Origin: Elusimicrobiota bacterium
Lineage (GTDB): Bacteria > Elusimicrobiota > Elusimicrobia > UBA1565 > JACRDR01
DNA length: 6,973 bases
Direction of reading: 5' to 3'
Assembly: GCA_016207585.1 (NCBI GenBank)
Contig: JACQPI010000128.1
Span: forward strand, 1-6,973
Below the pieces are notes generated by a model. It made no database searches. It saw only the letters and a program-made list of their open reading frames with translations, and had not been told where the DNA came from. Made by a program: the position numbers and the translations under genes. The first letter of the stretch is position 1. Every line of letters begins with the position of its first letter. This document shows, one piece after another, positions 5,988-6,973 of the stretch.

Positions 5988-6002
5988 GGACTTTAGCAGT
6001 CC
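5988..6002. promoter_or_regulatory. Short perfect palindrome in the divergent intergenic region
   Basis: GGACT-ttagc-AGTCC is a perfect 5-bp inverted repeat with a 5-bp spacer, midway between the divergent symporter and methyltransferase starts and overlapping the candidate -35 box of the methyltransferase promoter. The position suits an operator. The arms are short enough to occur by chance. Confidence 0.25.
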
Positions 6003-6022
6003 AAAGTAATATTTGATAGAAT
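5993..6022 (+). promoter_or_regulatory. Candidate sigma70-type promoter for the methyltransferase gene
   Basis: TTAGCA (5993-5998, 4 of 6 to TTGACA) and TAGAAT (6017-6022, 5 of 6 to TATAAT) are separated by 18 bp in a locally AT-rich patch. Transcription would begin near 6029, leaving a leader of about 50 nt before ATG 6079. There is no comparably good pair on the minus strand for the divergent symporter; the best I see, TTGGAC with TATGCA 17 bp apart, matches only 3 of 6 in each box. Confidence 0.4.
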
Positions 6023-6078
6023 CCGCACCGAGCCTAAGCGAGGTAGGATGACGCCCTAAGTTCGTTTGAAGAGAAACC

Positions 6079-6973
6079 ATGGTCGAGATACCGTCGCATC
6101 TCGTAGAGGTTCCCTGCGCTCTCTGCCGACGCTCTGAATACCGAGTCAAATTCCGGTCCCCCTGGACGCGATACCCGCAGCAACTTGAACATTTCTGCGC
6201 TACGACGGACCATTACGGAAATTACGGCAGGATCGTGACCTGCAATTTTTGCGGACTCGTTTACACCAACCCGCGCCCGGCGGAGCAGGAGCTTCTGGAC
6301 AGCTACAACCGGGTGGAAGACCGGGAGTACCTGGAAGAAGACGCCAGCCGCAGCATCAACGCCTATCTCAGCCTAAACACGATCAAACAGTTCGTCCGCA
6401 AAGGAAAATTGCTGGATGTGGGATGCTCGACCGGGTATTTCCTCAACGCGGCTCGGCTGGATTTCGACGTGCATGGGGTCGAGCCCTCCCATTGGGCCGC
6501 GCAATTCGCCAAGGAACGCCTCAAACTGGACATCCTCACCGGAACGCTGGAGGAGGCCCGATTCCCCGCCCAACACTTCGACGTCGTTTGCATGAGCGAC
6601 GTCATAGAACATTTGGCGGGGCCGTTGACCTCGCTACAGGAAATCCATCGTGTTACTAAAACCGGAGGCCTGTTGTATCTCGTGACGCCGGACATCGACA
6701 GTCCTACCGCCAGAATTCTAAGGTCCAAGTGGTGGGGATTGCGTCCTGCCCACCTATATTACTTTTCCGCCAAAACCCTGAGGGCGCTGCTCGATAAGGC
6801 CGGCTTCGATGTGATCATGGAGAAATCCTACGGCCGCGTGTTCAGCTGCGGCTACTGGCTGAGCCGACTGAAAAACTATCCCCGCTGGATTCAGACGTCC
6901 GCCCGATGGTTCATCCAGCGATTCCAGATTTCCAATAAAGTCGTTTACATCAACACGATGGATTCCTTGGAAA
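6079..6973 (+). CDS. SAM-dependent class I methyltransferase with N-terminal zinc-binding module (partial, runs off window)
   Basis: The frame is open from ATG 6079 to the window end (298 codons, no stop). The N-terminus has two Cys pairs, C13-x2-C16 and C55-x2-C58, the second within VTCNFCGLVYTNPRP, typical of the zinc-binding module at the front of many sugar and small-molecule methyltransferases. The Methyltransf_23-like Rossmann domain follows: motif I LLDVGCSTGYFL (111-122), E135 in VHGVEPS at the end of the second strand, FDVVCMSDVIEHL (167-179), and KTGGLLYLVTPD (194-205). The segment PAHLYYFSAKTLRALLDKAGF (223-243) is also typical of this family. Such proteins often sit in cell-surface polysaccharide or lipid-linked sugar clusters, but the acceptor cannot be told from sequence. 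The start is preceded by a modest purine-rich GAAGAG (6069-6074). The gene is divergent from the symporter and its downstream partners are out of view. Confidence 0.88.
   Translation, partial: MVEIPSHLVEVPCALCRRSEYRVKFRSPWTRYPQQLEHFCATTDHYGNYGRIVTCNFCGLVYTNPRPAEQELLDSYNRVEDREYLEEDASRSINAYLSLNTIKQFVRKGKLLDVGCSTGYFLNAARLDFDVHGVEPSHWAAQFAKERLKLDILTGTLEEARFPAQHFDVVCMSDVIEHLAGPLTSLQEIHRVTKTGGLLYLVTPDIDSPTARILRSKWWGLRPAHLYYFSAKTLRALLDKAGFDVIMEKSYGRVFSCGYWLSRLKNYPRWIQTSARWFIQRFQISNKVVYINTMDSLE

Noticed and set aside
5919..6149. N-terminal extension of the symporter to 499 residues
   Set aside because: The extension overlaps the divergent methyltransferase start, has no helix or family character, and would cover the promoter region. 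The family core starts just after ATG 5918.
1..6973. CRISPR arrays, tRNA or rRNA genes, complete insertion sequences
   Set aside because: No regularly spaced repeat array, no tRNA-like cloverleaf or rRNA-like sequence, and no transposase was seen on either strand.

Overview
The window is a GC-rich stretch (roughly 60% G+C by eye) from a Gram-negative-like bacterium. The envelope transporters, the membrane-tethered GT20 enzyme with an extracytoplasmic module and the sugar-type methyltransferase fit an uncultured environmental lineage. I cannot fix the phylum from the sequence. The theme is osmotic and ionic adaptation: trehalose-6-phosphate synthesis, a cation/proton antiporter and a dicarboxylate/amino-acid symporter.

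Layout. Positions 1-95 are AT-rich and carry a repeated 12-mer. Two plus-strand genes follow with an ATGA overlap: a GIY-YIG endonuclease-like protein (96-407) and a trehalose-6-phosphate phosphatase gene, otsB (404-883), that loses its family sequence after about 142 codons. From about 841 to 957 a different frame encodes what looks like the last ~38 residues of a GT4 trehalose synthase (TreT-like), so an internal deletion or an assembly join has probably fused otsB to the end of treT. Convergent to this, on the minus strand, lie otsA (3186-961) and a CPA2 cation:proton antiporter (4358-3189). They are separated by 2 nt and read antiporter first. otsA is unusual in having two membrane helices, a periplasmic domain and a HAMP segment before the GT20 domain.

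The antiporter is preceded by the most interesting element here. This is a GC-rich perfect hairpin with one bulged A followed by T7 (an intrinsic terminator on the minus strand, 4399-4366). It ends 7 nt before the first usable ATG, and its 3' arm contains the only good Shine-Dalgarno sequence (AGGAGG). Upstream arms can form a competing antiterminator and two further mutually exclusive helices (4440-4395). This looks like a cis-acting RNA switch controlling the antiporter-otsA operon. I could not match it to a known riboswitch class from memory.

Further right are a DAACS-family symporter (5918-4650, minus) and a divergent SAM-dependent methyltransferase with an N-terminal CxxC/CxxC zinc-binding module (6079 onward, plus), cut by the window end. 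A plausible promoter for the methyltransferase lies in the divergent intergenic region.

Working model (inference): ion stress acting through the RNA leader controls production of an antiporter together with a membrane-bound trehalose-6-phosphate synthase. The neighbouring phosphatase that should complete the pathway appears broken, so another phosphatase is needed elsewhere unless the junction is an assembly artefact.
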